A stretch of 64,000 bases of DNA, from positions 11,308-75,307 of the forward strand of contig DATKWD010000142.1 of NCBI GenBank assembly GCA_035529695.1, in the 5' to 3' direction. Origin of the DNA: DATKWD01 sp035529695. GTDB lineage: Bacteria; Actinomycetota; Acidimicrobiia; Acidimicrobiales; Salinilacustritrichaceae. The position numbers were made by a program, and so were the translations under genes. Every line of letters begins with the position of its first letter. Position 1 is the stretch's first letter. This document shows positions 35,267 through 44,134 of this stretch, piece by piece. Below the pieces are notes generated by a model that was given only the letters and a program-made list of their open reading frames with translations, made no database searches and was not told where the DNA came from.

Positions 35267-36063
35267 CGACAACAGCACCGCCCGCCATTCGCGCCCGCAA
35301 GGCCGGGTTCATCGCCGACGTCGTGTCGGTCGCCGGTCGGGCCATCCGTCAGATTCCCCGCGAGCCCGAGAGCGTCGTTCCGGCCCTCGCTGTGCCCTTG
35401 TTCTTCTTCATCGTGAACACCGGGTCGCTGACCGACATCACCGAGGCCGTCGACCCTGGCTTCGACTACAAGGCGTTCCAGCTGCCGGTGGCGATCATCT
35501 TCGCGGTGACCGGCGTGAGCCGGGCGTCGACGCTGGTGACCGACATCGTCGACGGCTACTTCGATCGGCTGATCATGACCCCGGTCAGCCGACTGTCACT
35601 GCTCCTCGGTTTGATGATCGCCGACTTCGTGCTCGTCGCGGCCCTGTGCGTTCCCGTCATCGGCCTCGGCTTCGCCGTGGGCGTGCGTTTCGAGACAGGG
35701 GTCCTCGGCATACTCCTGTTCATCTTCCTGGCGGCCTCGTGGGGGCTGGTGTTCACCGGGTTCCCGTACGCAATCGCCCTCAAGACCGGGAACCCCGCCG
35801 CCGTGAACTCGAGCTTCATCCTGTTCTTCCCCTTCGCGTTCCTGACCACGGCGTTCGTGCCGCGCGAGGCCATGACCGGCTGGCTCGACGTCGTCGCCGG
35901 CTACAACCCGGTGACCTACCTGCTCGATGCGCTGCGATCAATCGTCAGCGACGGCTGGGACGTGGCGCTGCTCGGCAAGGGAGCGCTGGCGATCGCTGCG
36001 GTGGGGGCACTCAGCATGTCGCTTGCGCTGGCCGCACTCCGAGGCCGAGTCAGTCGAGGTTGA
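35263..36063 (+). CDS. ABC-2 type exporter permease (DrrB-like)
   Basis: A 266-residue membrane protein with six hydrophobic segments (VVPALAVPLFFFIVN, LLLGLMIADFVLVAALCVPVI, GILLFIFLAASWGLVFTGF and others). The C-terminal LTTAFVPREAMTGWLDVVAGYNPVTYLLDALR is the ABC-2 permease signature. ATG 35263 (MTTTAPPAIR) follows GGGGAGATG at good spacing and is preferred to the much longer open frame. It forms the membrane part of the exporter with the ATPase encoded upstream. Confidence 0.9.
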   Translation: MTTTAPPAIRARKAGFIADVVSVAGRAIRQIPREPESVVPALAVPLFFFIVNTGSLTDITEAVDPGFDYKAFQLPVAIIFAVTGVSRASTLVTDIVDGYFDRLIMTPVSRLSLLLGLMIADFVLVAALCVPVIGLGFAVGVRFETGVLGILLFIFLAASWGLVFTGFPYAIALKTGNPAAVNSSFILFFPFAFLTTAFVPREAMTGWLDVVAGYNPVTYLLDALRSIVSDGWDVALLGKGALAIAAVGALSMSLALAALRGRVSRG

Positions 36064-36083
36064 CACGGCGGTGTCGATTCCGG

Positions 36084-36896
36084 TCAGTCGTCGGTGACGA
36101 AGTCGATGAGGCGTTCGACGGCATTGACCAGAGGCGGTTCGAGGTCCTTGTACGACTCGACCCGTCCGAGGAGGTCCTTCCAGAACCGGCCGGGCTCTGC
36201 AGCCACGCCCAGGCGGTCGAGCACGCCGTGCTTCCAGTCCTCACCCATCGGCACCTCGGGCCAGGCGTCGATGCCGGCGACGGCGGGACGGATGGCCTGC
36301 CAGACATCGACGGAGGGGTGCCCACACACCAGCGCGTGCGGATGGACGATCGCCTCGGCGGCTCGCGATTCCTTCGTGCCGGCGACGAGGTGATCGAGGA
36401 GGATCCCGAGCCGGCGACCACGCGATGGGTTGAACCCCCGCACCACGCCTGCAAGATCGTCCATGCCGTCGAGCCGTTCGACCACGATGCCCTCGTAGCG
36501 CAGGTCGTCGCCCCAGACCTTCTCGATCAGCTCGGCGTCGTGGATTCCCTCGACGAGCATGCGCGACCCCCGTGCGACGCGGGCATCGTGCTGGATGTCG
36601 ATCGACCCCGAGGCGGTTGCCGTGGGCGCGCTCGGCGGGGGCGGGGGAGCGGCGGGGATCGGTCTTCCGCGCTCGCCGTTGACGACGAACGCGTCCGTGA
36701 CGGCAGGGACGGGGCGGGTGATTCCCCTGGCATCGGTGATGAGCACTCGGTCGCCCTTCCACCCGCTCACGGTTCCTCGGATGCGGTCGGGGAGATACTC
36801 GATCCGGTCGCCCACGCCGGCCGGCCGTTGGACGACCTTCGGTCGGCGGGGTGCGTCCAGATCGATGGGTCCGGACAGGATGCCGTCGCGACTCAC
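36084..36896 (-). CDS. DUF3097 family protein
   Basis: A 270-residue protein of an actinobacteria-restricted family with no assigned function. An N-terminal beta-rich region (RIEYLPDRIRGTVSGWKGDRVLITD) resembles a small barrel; then a Pro/Ala linker; then a Toprim-like segment, VEGIHDAELIEKVWGDDLR followed by ERLDGMDDL, and RLGILLDHLV with conserved acidic residues. The Toprim resemblance would suggest nucleic-acid or nucleotide chemistry (inference). Start is GTG 36896. It is convergent with the exporter genes and divergent from the SDR gene (90-bp gap). Confidence 0.82.
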   Translation of the reverse strand: MSRDGILSGPIDLDAPRRPKVVQRPAGVGDRIEYLPDRIRGTVSGWKGDRVLITDARGITRPVPAVTDAFVVNGERGRPIPAAPPPPPSAPTATASGSIDIQHDARVARGSRMLVEGIHDAELIEKVWGDDLRYEGIVVERLDGMDDLAGVVRGFNPSRGRRLGILLDHLVAGTKESRAAEAIVHPHALVCGHPSVDVWQAIRPAVAGIDAWPEVPMGEDWKHGVLDRLGVAAEPGRFWKDLLGRVESYKDLEPPLVNAVERLIDFVTDD

Positions 36897-36986
36897 CTGC
36901 GAGACGTTAGGAAGTTCCGCGGGCGCGGCGCTCGATCCTGCGCGATCTTCTTCGAGTCCCGCCTCGATTTCCGGTAAGCAACGGGG

Positions 36987-37739
36987 ATGGACACACGGGT
37001 TGCACTGGTCACGGGCGGCGGCCGGGGGATCGGCCGGGCGATAAGTCTCGGCCTCGCCGCCGATGGGTGCGACGTCGCCGTCAACTACCGCCGTGATCGC
37101 GATGCAGCCGAGGCGGTCGTGGCCGAGATCGAAGCGATGGGCCGAGGTGCGGTCGCGTACGGAGCGTCAGTCGACGACGGCGAGGCGACCGACGCCATGG
37201 TCGAACAGGTGGTGTCCGACCTCGGCCCGATCGGGGTGCTGGTCAACAACGCCGGCATCGCCTCGCGGGGCCAGTCGGTGGCCGACACCGACCCGGACGA
37301 ACTCCAACGGGTCGTCGCGATCCATGCGCTCGGTCCACATCGCATCTGCCAGGCGGTCCTTCCGTCGATGCGCACCCTGGAACGCGGCGACATCGTCTTC
37401 ATCTCCAGTGTCGCGACCCTCAACCACGCATCACACGGTGGCCCGTACTCGATGGGCAAGGCCGCGATGGAGTCGCTCGCCCTCACGCTCGCCAAGGAAG
37501 AGCGAGGCAACGGCATCCACGTCAACATCGTGGCCCCTGGCCTGGTCGACACGACGATGGGACAGAAGCTCGTGAAGGCGACGGCCGGCGTCGACGACAT
37601 CCGGACGCTCGACCGCCACAGCCCCTTCGGTCGGGTGTGCCAGCCCGACGACGTGGCGAACGCAGTCCGCTGGTTCTGTTCGGACGCCGCGGCGTACGTG
37701 ACCGGCGAGAAGGTCAACGTGCACGGCGGGGGCCACTGA
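36987..37739 (+). CDS. short-chain dehydrogenase/reductase (FabG-like)
   Basis: A 250-residue NAD(P)(H)-dependent oxidoreductase. The cofactor motif TGGGRGIGRA is near residue 10, followed by NNAGIA, the catalytic Ser in FISSVATLNH, and Tyr/Lys in YSMGK. The NYRRDRDAAE sequence after beta-2 suggests NADP(H) preference. C-terminal AAYVTGEKVNVHGGGH is typical of FabG-like reductases. The downstream crotonase gene is convergent, so it is not clearly in a fatty-acid operon. Specificity is unknown. Confidence 0.9.
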   Translation: MDTRVALVTGGGRGIGRAISLGLAADGCDVAVNYRRDRDAAEAVVAEIEAMGRGAVAYGASVDDGEATDAMVEQVVSDLGPIGVLVNNAGIASRGQSVADTDPDELQRVVAIHALGPHRICQAVLPSMRTLERGDIVFISSVATLNHASHGGPYSMGKAAMESLALTLAKEERGNGIHVNIVAPGLVDTTMGQKLVKATAGVDDIRTLDRHSPFGRVCQPDDVANAVRWFCSDAAAYVTGEKVNVHGGGH

Positions 37740-37760
37740 ACCACCGCCTGGCGATGAGGG

Positions 37761-38567
37761 TCAGCGGCCCTTGAACTCGGGCTCGCGCTGTTCGATGAAG
37801 CTGGTGATGCCCTCGGTGAAGTCGTCGGTGCCGAACAGCTGCATCGTCTGGAGCAACACGTGATGGGTGTGGCTCGGGAAGTCCTCGGTCATGCCGTGAC
37901 GGAACAGGCGCTTCATCGCCTGGATCGCGAGCGGCGCATTGGCGGCGATCTCGCGGCCCCAGGCCTGCGCGGTCGGCACCAGATCCTGGTCGTCGACGAC
38001 GCGGTTGGCGAGCCCGATCTCGACGGATTCCTTCGCATCGAGGTCGCGACCCAGGAAGCTCACCTCGGCGGCCTTGGCCCAGCCGAGGAGGCGGGGCAGG
38101 TACCAGGTCCCACCGCTCTCGGGGACGACGCCGCGCTTGGCGAAGCCCGGCAGCAGCCGTGAAGAGGTGCCGACCAGACGGATGTCGCAGCCGAGGGCGA
38201 GGTCGAGGCCGTAGCCGGCGGCTGCGCCGTTGATCGCCCCGATGACGGGGGTGTCCATCTCGAACAGCACGGTCGTCGGGAGGTCTCGGGTCTGGAAGCT
38301 CATTCCGCCGGTGTTGCTGTCGCCGCCGATGCCCGACCCCGACATGGCGTCCTTGATGTCGAGGCCGGCGCAGAATCCCTTCCCGGCACCGGTCAACACG
38401 ACGGCTCGGACGTCGCGGCGGCGGTCGGCTTCGGCGAAGCGCTCGGCGAGCTGGTGAAGCATGTGCACCGAGATCGCGTTGCGTCGGTGTGGACGATTGA
38501 GGGTGATGGTGGCGACGTGGTCGTCCACGTCGAACAGGACCGGGTCTTCGCCGTGTTCGGTGCTCAT
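37761..38567 (-). CDS. enoyl-CoA hydratase/isomerase family protein
   Basis: A 268-residue crotonase with NRPHRRNAIS near the N-terminus, the oxyanion-hole segment KGFCAGLDIKD, GAAAGYGLDLALGCDIRL, and the catalytic-type Glu in VPESGGTWYLPRLLG. The C-terminal FTEGITSFIEQREPEFKGR is typical of hydratases in degradative beta-oxidation. Start ATG 38567 (MSTEHGED). It is divergent from the NifU-like gene, with a 113-bp gap. Confidence 0.92.
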   Translation of the reverse strand: MSTEHGEDPVLFDVDDHVATITLNRPHRRNAISVHMLHQLAERFAEADRRRDVRAVVLTGAGKGFCAGLDIKDAMSGSGIGGDSNTGGMSFQTRDLPTTVLFEMDTPVIGAINGAAAGYGLDLALGCDIRLVGTSSRLLPGFAKRGVVPESGGTWYLPRLLGWAKAAEVSFLGRDLDAKESVEIGLANRVVDDQDLVPTAQAWGREIAANAPLAIQAMKRLFRHGMTEDFPSHTHHVLLQTMQLFGTDDFTEGITSFIEQREPEFKGR

Positions 38568-38666
38568 GGCTTCGACCGTACTGCTCGACGCAGCTGGACC
38601 GCCCGGACCGAACCGACGAGGGAGCAGGTTCTGGTGCTGACCTGCGGCTTCTCGGGGTCGCTCGGG

Positions 38667-38672
38667 TACCCT
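38667..38672 (+). promoter_or_regulatory. -10 box TACCCT before the NifU-like gene
   Basis: TACCCT ends 8 nt before ATG 38681, matching the leaderless-promoter spacing seen elsewhere in the window. Confidence 0.35.
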
Positions 38673-38680
38673 CGCTCCCG

Positions 38681-39301
38681 ATGACCGCCCCCTCGACCGA
38701 CATCGCCGTGGTCACCGTCACCGACGCGGCCCGCGACAAGATCCTCGAACTCCGTGCCCAGGAGGATGACGCCGACACGCTTGCTCTGCGCATCGAGGTC
38801 ACCGGCGTGAACGGGGTCGAGTACGCCTACGACCTCAGCTTCGCCGGCGTCGACGAGGCGACCGAGGACGATTCGGTCGACACGTCGAGCGAGCTCACGG
38901 TCATCGTCCCGGCTGCGAGCGTGAAGGAGCTGGCCGGCGCGACCCTCGACCTCCCGGCATCGTCGGGCCAGGGTGGTCTCGTGCTTCGCAACCCGAATCG
39001 TCCCAACCCGCTCTCGGCGTCGAAGATCGAACTGACCGGCACGCTCGAGGAGAAGCTCGAGCAACTGCTCGATCGCCAGATCAACCCGGCCCTCGCGGCC
39101 CATGGTGGGTTCGCCGAACTCAAGCGGGTCGTCGACGACACCAAGGTCGAGGTCCTCATGGGAGGCGGGTGCCAAGGGTGTGCGGTGTCGGCCATGACCT
39201 TGCGCGACGGCATCGCCCGGGCGATCGAAGAGGCCATCCCCGAGATCACCGACGTCATCGACGTCACCGATCACGACGCCGGTGAGAACCCCTTCTACTA
39301 G
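38681..39301 (+). CDS. NifU-like iron-sulfur scaffold/carrier (NfuA type)
   Basis: A 206-residue protein. Residues ~1-110 form a degenerate HesB/IscA-like domain lacking cysteines; residues ~120-206 are a NifU C-terminal domain with the cluster-binding pair GGGCQGCAVS (CxxC). This is the layout of NfuA, which holds a 4Fe-4S cluster between two subunits and delivers it to apoproteins. The Dxs gene downstream does not need Fe-S, but later MEP-pathway enzymes do. The TAG stop overlaps the convergent dxs stop by 2 bp (39298-39301). Confidence 0.88.
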   Translation: MTAPSTDIAVVTVTDAARDKILELRAQEDDADTLALRIEVTGVNGVEYAYDLSFAGVDEATEDDSVDTSSELTVIVPAASVKELAGATLDLPASSGQGGLVLRNPNRPNPLSASKIELTGTLEEKLEQLLDRQINPALAAHGGFAELKRVVDDTKVEVLMGGGCQGCAVSAMTLRDGIARAIEEAIPEITDVIDVTDHDAGENPFY

Positions 39302-41157
39302 GCGCTGCGCAGTCGCCGTACCTCAGCATCGATCCCTGCGGCGTCGATCCCGAGTCGGGCGTGGATGGCTGCCGGCGTCGCCTGTGGGATGTAGGCGACC
39401 GGGACACCGAGGACGCGCACTCGGGGGGCGCTCCGGAACTCGCAGCTCTGTGAGATCGTGTCGGCCATCGCCGCGCCCGCACCACCGTCGCGAATGCCGT
39501 CCTCGACGGTGATCACGAGGTCGTGCCGGCATGCGTCGTCGATCATGGCGGGATCGAGGGGCTTGACGACGCGTGCATCCCACACGGTCGCGTCGATGCC
39601 GTCGGCAGCGAGCCGCTCGGCCGCACCGAGGGCCTCGGCGAGCATGTTGCCGACGGCCAGGATGCAGACCGATCCGCCGTCCTGGTCGAGGTTCCCGCTC
39701 CTGGCCTTGCGAGCACGAAGACCCGAACCGACCCGGTCGATGCCGACCGACGGGGCAGGCGTCTTGGCCCACCGGATCGCCGCCGGGCCGTCGCAGAGGT
39801 CGAGGGCGTCGTGGAGCATCACCCCGAGCTCTTCGTAGCTCGAGGGGGCGAAGATCGTCATGTTCGGCACCTTCGACAGCAGCACCATGTCGTAGATCCC
39901 GTGGTGGGATGGGCCGTCGGAGCCGGTGATGCCGGCCCGGTCGAGGCAGAACAACACCGGCTGCTCGTGGAGCCCGACGTCGAGGTTGACCTGGTCGAAT
40001 GCCCGGCTGAGGAAGGTGGAGTACAACGCGACGACCGGACGGAGCCCGCCCATGGCCATACCGGCCGCAGCGGTGACCGCATGCTGCTCGGCGATCCCGA
40101 CGTCGAAGGTCCGCTCGGGGAACCGCTCCTGGAACGGGAGGAGCCCGGTCGAGTCGGGCATCGCCGCAGTGATCGCGACCAGTTCGGGACGGGCCTCGGC
40201 CTCCTTGATCAGCGCCTCGGTGAAGGCCGCCGTGTACGAGCCGGGCTTCACCCCTCCCACGTCGTGGAGGTTCTTGATCTGGTCCTGTTCGGCGGGCGCG
40301 TAGCCACGGCCCTTCTGGGTCAACACGTGCACGACGATCGGACCGTCGTGGTCGGCGGCGTGCCGCAGCGCGGTCTCGAGACCCTCGATGTCGTGGCCGT
40401 CGATCGGACCGGTGTACCTGATGCCCAGATTCTCGAAGAACGCCGGTGGCTCGAACACCTCTCGCACCGCAGCCACGACACCTTCGAGTCCGCGCTCGAG
40501 CTGGTGCCCGACGACCGGGAAGTCGTGGAGGATGCGGTCGAGCCGAGCGCGCTGTTTGGTGTAGGTCGGGTTGACGCGCAGCCGTGCGAGGCTGTCGCCG
40601 AGGCGCGAGATCGTGGGCGCGTACGAGCGCCCGTTGTCGTTGAGGATGATGATGGCGCGCCGGCCAGAATGTCCGAGGTTGTTGAGTCCCTCGAAGGCCA
40701 TGCCTCCGGTCATCGACCCGTCGCCGACGATCGCGACGACCCGCCTGCCCTCGCCGCCCTCGGCCTCCTGCGCGGTGGCCAGCCCGTGGGCATAGCTGAG
40801 GATCGTCGAGGCGTGGCTGTTCTCGATCCAGTCGTGCTCGGACTCCTCGCGGCTGGGATATCCGGACAGGCCACCCTCCTGACGAAGGGTCGCGAACTGG
40901 TCCTTGCGTCCGGTCACGATCTTGTGGACGTAGGCCTGGTGCCCGGTGTCCCACATCACGATGTCGCGGGGCGAGTCGAAGACGCGGTGGACCGCGAGGG
41001 TCAGTTCGACCGCACCGAGGTTCGAGCCGAGGTGCCCGCTCCCTGCTGCATCGACGGCATCGACGATGAACTGCCGGATCTCGGTGCTCAGTGTGTCGAG
41101 TTGCTCGTAGGAGAGGTCGCGCAGATCTTCAGGGCACGTGATCCGATCGAGCTCCAT
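39298..41157 (-). CDS. dxs: 1-deoxy-D-xylulose-5-phosphate synthase
   Basis: Thiamine-diphosphate enzyme that condenses pyruvate with glyceraldehyde 3-phosphate, the first step of MEP isoprenoid synthesis; 619 residues, full length. Motifs: AGSGHLGSNLG (substrate His), the thiamine-binding VAIVGDGSMTGGMAFEGLNNLG, DIVMWDTGHQAYVHKI, GIAEQHAVTAAAGMA with the catalytic Glu, and DRAGITGSDGPSHHG. ATG 41157 (MELDRITCPE) is chosen; the frame runs further upstream only into the PAP2 gene end. The PAP2 gene stops 7 bp upstream, so the two are probably co-transcribed. Confidence 0.96.
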   Translation of the reverse strand: MELDRITCPEDLRDLSYEQLDTLSTEIRQFIVDAVDAAGSGHLGSNLGAVELTLAVHRVFDSPRDIVMWDTGHQAYVHKIVTGRKDQFATLRQEGGLSGYPSREESEHDWIENSHASTILSYAHGLATAQEAEGGEGRRVVAIVGDGSMTGGMAFEGLNNLGHSGRRAIIILNDNGRSYAPTISRLGDSLARLRVNPTYTKQRARLDRILHDFPVVGHQLERGLEGVVAAVREVFEPPAFFENLGIRYTGPIDGHDIEGLETALRHAADHDGPIVVHVLTQKGRGYAPAEQDQIKNLHDVGGVKPGSYTAAFTEALIKEAEARPELVAITAAMPDSTGLLPFQERFPERTFDVGIAEQHAVTAAAGMAMGGLRPVVALYSTFLSRAFDQVNLDVGLHEQPVLFCLDRAGITGSDGPSHHGIYDMVLLSKVPNMTIFAPSSYEELGVMLHDALDLCDGPAAIRWAKTPAPSVGIDRVGSGLRARKARSGNLDQDGGSVCILAVGNMLAEALGAAERLAADGIDATVWDARVVKPLDPAMIDDACRHDLVITVEDGIRDGGAGAAMADTISQSCEFRSAPRVRVLGVPVAYIPQATPAAIHARLGIDAAGIDAEVRRLRSA

Positions 41158-41164
41158 ACCCCCG

Positions 41165-42058
41165 TCACCGTATCGGAGCCGCAAAGCGGCGAGCCATGCG
41201 CGGGAGAACGGCCACCGAGACGAAGTACCCGGCGCCGAGGGCAGCCAGACCGCCGATCGCATCGAGCCAGAAGTGGTTGGCGGTGACGAGGATGCAGAAC
41301 AACGTGATGAACGGATAGGCGATCACGAGTGCTCGGACCCAGCTGCGCCGAACGAGGCCGAGCAACACGAGCATCGACCAGGTCGACCAACCGATGTGCA
41401 TCGATGGCATGGCCGCCCACTGGTTCGAGACGTCCTCGACGCCTTCCTGGCCGAACGAGAGCCATCCGCCGTCGACCGCGAGGGTGTCGACGAAGCCGAA
41501 TCGGTCGCAGCCTTCCGCGGTCAGTGCGTCCTCGCCGGCGGCTGCTGCGGCCGACGGCGCATAGACCTGGCAGCCTCCGTACTCGCCGGGGGAGTCCATC
41601 AGGCGCGGTGGCATGAGTGAGAAGGAGGCGAACCCGATCAGCGCGAACAGGGTCGTGAACGCGAGGGTGTTCCGCCACTTCGGATACACGTCAGGGCGAC
41701 TGCGGTAGCACCAGATCAGCGCCGTCGCGGTGACGGCGAAGTGGGCCGTGCCGTACAGGATGTTCCAGAAGCGGATCCCGCCGCGAGCAGGGAGGTCGAG
41801 GTACCACCGCTGGAGGTCCGGCTCGAAGTAGAGCCCGAGTCGATCCTGGATGGTGATGACGGCCTTCGCGTGGTTGAACGCCGCCACCGGATCGACGACG
41901 GACCCGCCGCCGGACGAGCCGAAGCTGTTCCGGACGAGCGAGTACACGAAGTAGATGACCAGGATGTAGAGCATCTCCTTCCACCACCGCAGCGACGTCC
42001 GGGTCGAAGCTTGGGCGCCGGGATCCTCGCCCATGAGCGCAGTGGTGGGTGGGTCCAT
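41165..42058 (-). CDS. PAP2-superfamily membrane phosphatase/transferase (Aur1/Ipt1-like)
   Basis: A 297-residue membrane protein with about six hydrophobic segments. The PAP2 catalytic motifs of the inositolphosphotransferase-like group are present: AAMPSMHIGWSTW and, ~50 residues later, TANHFWLDAIGGLAAL. Such enzymes transfer or remove phosphate from membrane lipids, including mannolipid or phosphoinositol lipids of actinobacterial envelopes; the exact substrate is unknown. Sited immediately before dxs, it may process polyprenyl or phospholipid phosphates (inference). ATG 42058. Confidence 0.85.
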   Translation of the reverse strand: MDPPTTALMGEDPGAQASTRTSLRWWKEMLYILVIYFVYSLVRNSFGSSGGGSVVDPVAAFNHAKAVITIQDRLGLYFEPDLQRWYLDLPARGGIRFWNILYGTAHFAVTATALIWCYRSRPDVYPKWRNTLAFTTLFALIGFASFSLMPPRLMDSPGEYGGCQVYAPSAAAAAGEDALTAEGCDRFGFVDTLAVDGGWLSFGQEGVEDVSNQWAAMPSMHIGWSTWSMLVLLGLVRRSWVRALVIAYPFITLFCILVTANHFWLDAIGGLAALGAGYFVSVAVLPRMARRFAAPIR

Positions 42059-42118
42059 CCGGCACGCACTCTACGCGTCCGATCGCCGTGTCGAGGGCGC
42101 GGGCCCTCCGGGCCAATG

Positions 42119-42150
42119 GCATTTATCAGTAATTTTCAGATAGTTTCAGT
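42119..42150 (+). promoter_or_regulatory. AT-rich promoter segment before the lipoprotein gene
   Basis: A 32-bp stretch of unusually low GC for this window (contains CATTTATCAGTAATTTTCAG) ends 3 bp before the lipoprotein ATG 42153. It may carry promoters for both divergent genes; exact hexamers are ambiguous (TATCAG or GATAGT as -10). Confidence 0.45.
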
Positions 42151-42152
42151 CC

Positions 42153-42884
42153 ATGACCTTCACGACCGTCCTTCTGGCCGCGACGTGCGCCGCCGCACTG
42201 ACCACATCGGGGTGTGGAACCACCACCGGGTCACGCACCAACGGGGCGGCGAGCGATGCTCGACGCGAGGTGCAGGCCGCGCTCGCACGTGCCGGATCGG
42301 TCGACGCCCGTGTCGACCTGCGGGTCGAGGTCGCCGTCGATGGCGACCTCGAAGCCGAAATCGTCACGACCGGCATCGTCGTGCGCGGAGGTGACGAGTT
42401 CGATCTCGAGATCATGGGTCCGGCCGCGTCCGGCCTGTCGTCAGTGCAGGATCAGCCGGTCCAGGTCCGCCTCGTGGGCGGCCGCCTCCTGCAGCGTGGG
42501 CCGGTGGTGGCCGATCTGATACCCGAGGCGGGAGAGCGCTGGGTCGACCTGGGCAACGACTCCTCCGACACCGCTGCGCTGGGCCTGATCGGGCCTGGTG
42601 GGTTCGCCGCACTCGGCCTCCTCGATGACCTCGGCGATGTGTCCTCGACGGCGCCGCAACGCTACGAGGGTTCCCTCCGCGAGGTCGCGCTCGAAGGCGG
42701 CCGGATCGTCGGCGTCGAGCAAGCCCGCTTCGAACTCGAGGTGGCTGGGGGGACGGTGTCGTCGCTCGTGGTGATCATGCAGAGCGGAAACGGCGTCGAG
42801 TTGTCGGTGCGGCTCACCATGACCGACATCGGTGCACCTGCGACGATCGTCGCGCCGGCCGAGTCCGACGTCTACACCCCCTGA
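42153..42884 (+). CDS. LppX/LprG-like envelope lipoprotein
   Basis: A 243-residue lipoprotein: signal peptide with lipobox LTTSGC (Cys near residue 21). The mature part resembles the LppX/LprAFG lipid-carrying fold, with Asp/Val-rich beta strands (VDARVDLRVEVAVDGDLEAEI), GGRLLQRGPVVADLIPEAGERWVDL and a final strand GNGVELSVRLTMTDIG. In mycobacteria these move lipids or lipoglycans through the envelope. Family assignment rests on fold-like pattern and length. A convergent hydrolase gene ends 12 bp downstream. Confidence 0.65.
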   Translation: MTFTTVLLAATCAAALTTSGCGTTTGSRTNGAASDARREVQAALARAGSVDARVDLRVEVAVDGDLEAEIVTTGIVVRGGDEFDLEIMGPAASGLSSVQDQPVQVRLVGGRLLQRGPVVADLIPEAGERWVDLGNDSSDTAALGLIGPGGFAALGLLDDLGDVSSTAPQRYEGSLREVALEGGRIVGVEQARFELEVAGGTVSSLVVIMQSGNGVELSVRLTMTDIGAPATIVAPAESDVYTP

Positions 42885-42896
42885 ACAGATCAGTGG

Positions 42897-43736
42897 TCAG
42901 AGACCCGAGAGGAACGTCCGCACCGCGTCGGCCCATGCTTCGGGGCTCTCGAACTGTGGGCTGTGGCCGCCGTCGGGGAGAACCGTCAGCGAGGCTCCCG
43001 AGATGCTCGCCGCCAGCTCACGGCTCGGCTGGAGAAACGGCGTGTCGAGTTCGCCGACCAGGACAGCCGTCGGCACTCGGAGCGAGCGAAGACCCTCGAG
43101 ACGGCTGACGGCCGTGGTGATCTCGATGAGGAGCGAGGCGTACATCGCAGGCGACGAGCTCAGAAACTTCGCGTCGCTGTACTCCTGATAGCCCGGACGC
43201 TCGGCGACCATGCGGTCGAATGCCGGGTTCCCGAGGGGGTCGTCGATGGTGTCGAGCACGGCCTTGACCCCCGGCATGCCCTCGGTCCGCGCGAGTTCCG
43301 CGCCCAGGGCAGCGATCTCGGGTTCGAGGTCGAACGTGCCGTGGTTGGTGTCCATGAGGATCAGGCCATCGAGGCGATGCCGGTGTTCGATCGCGAAGAC
43401 CTGGGCGATCATGCCGCCCATCGAATGACCGAGCAGCACCAGACGGTCCCACTCGAGGGCATCGACGAGGTGGACGAGATCGGCGGCCATGGTCTTCATC
43501 GAGTACGACGATTCGTCGCTCGGCTTGGGGCTGGCTCCGTGGCCGCGGAGGTCGGGTGCGACCACGTGCCAGCCCCCGTCGGCCAACCACCCGACATGAT
43601 CGGCGAAGTCTTCCTTGGCACCGGTGAATCCGTGCACGAGGAGCAGCGGCCGGCCGCCCTCTCCGGTCTCGACGATGGCGAAGTCGCCGGTCGGCAGCCC
43701 GATGGTCCGGGTGGTGAGGGGTGTGTCGACGGCCAT
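42897..43736 (-). CDS. alpha/beta hydrolase
   Basis: A 279-residue alpha/beta-hydrolase with LLLVHGFTGAKED (oxyanion region), the nucleophile elbow GHSMGGM, the acid in LVGELDTPF and the His in PDGGHSPQFESPEAW, so the catalytic triad is complete. The short cap and GHGASPKPSD loop resemble esterases and ring-cleavage-type hydrolases. It overlaps the thioesterase stop by 1 bp (TGATG), suggesting coupled expression of two ester/thioester hydrolases. Substrate unknown. Confidence 0.9.
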   Translation of the reverse strand: MAVDTPLTTRTIGLPTGDFAIVETGEGGRPLLLVHGFTGAKEDFADHVGWLADGGWHVVAPDLRGHGASPKPSDESSYSMKTMAADLVHLVDALEWDRLVLLGHSMGGMIAQVFAIEHRHRLDGLILMDTNHGTFDLEPEIAALGAELARTEGMPGVKAVLDTIDDPLGNPAFDRMVAERPGYQEYSDAKFLSSSPAMYASLLIEITTAVSRLEGLRSLRVPTAVLVGELDTPFLQPSRELAASISGASLTVLPDGGHSPQFESPEAWADAVRTFLSGL

Positions 43737-44113
43737 CAGTTCGCCTTCTGGAGGAATCGTTCGGTCTCGACGATGACTCGGGTCACCCGCCCAGCTGCCA
43801 CGAGGCCGCGTGCGTCGTTGACTGCGACCGTGAACACCAGTCGCCGCCCCTGGACCTTCTCGAGCGTGGCCTCGGCCGTCACCTCCGCACCCACCCCGGT
43901 GGGCGCGAGGTGGTCGAGTTGCACCCGCATCCCGACCGATGTCTCGGCCGGATCGAGGCGACCTCGGATGGCTTCGACGGCCGCTTGCTCGACCAGCGCG
44001 ACGACGCGTGGCGTACCCAGGACGTCGACCTCGCCCGATCCGAGCGACGATGCGGTGTCGGCGTCGGCGACGGTGACCGTGACCGTTGCGGTCAGACCTG
44101 GTTCCAGAGGCAC
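43736..44113 (-). CDS. hotdog-fold thioesterase (FlK-like)
   Basis: About 125 residues if the GTG at 44113 is used; it then begins VPLEPGLTATVTVTV, the length and start expected for hotdog thioesterases of the fluoroacetyl-CoA thioesterase-like family. The central helix LGTPRVVALVEQAAVEAI with its acidic residue and the strands VGMRVQLDHLAPTGVGAEV and GRRLVFTVAV fit that family. Longer starts would overlap the tldD promoter and start. Substrate unknown. The gap to the divergent tldD ATG is only 21 bp. Confidence 0.75.
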   Translation of the reverse strand: MPLEPGLTATVTVTVADADTASSLGSGEVDVLGTPRVVALVEQAAVEAIRGRLDPAETSVGMRVQLDHLAPTGVGAEVTAEATLEKVQGRRLVFTVAVNDARGLVAAGRVTRVIVETERFLQKAN

Positions 44114-44118
44114 CGCGG

Positions 44119-44124
44119 TACGAT
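44119..44124 (+). promoter_or_regulatory. -10 box TACGAT before tldD
   Basis: TACGAT lies 10 nt before ATG 44135 and inside the 21-bp gap to the divergent thioesterase gene, leaving no room for a Shine-Dalgarno leader. Leaderless transcription is the simplest reading. Confidence 0.4.
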
Positions 44125-44134
44125 AGGCCGCTTC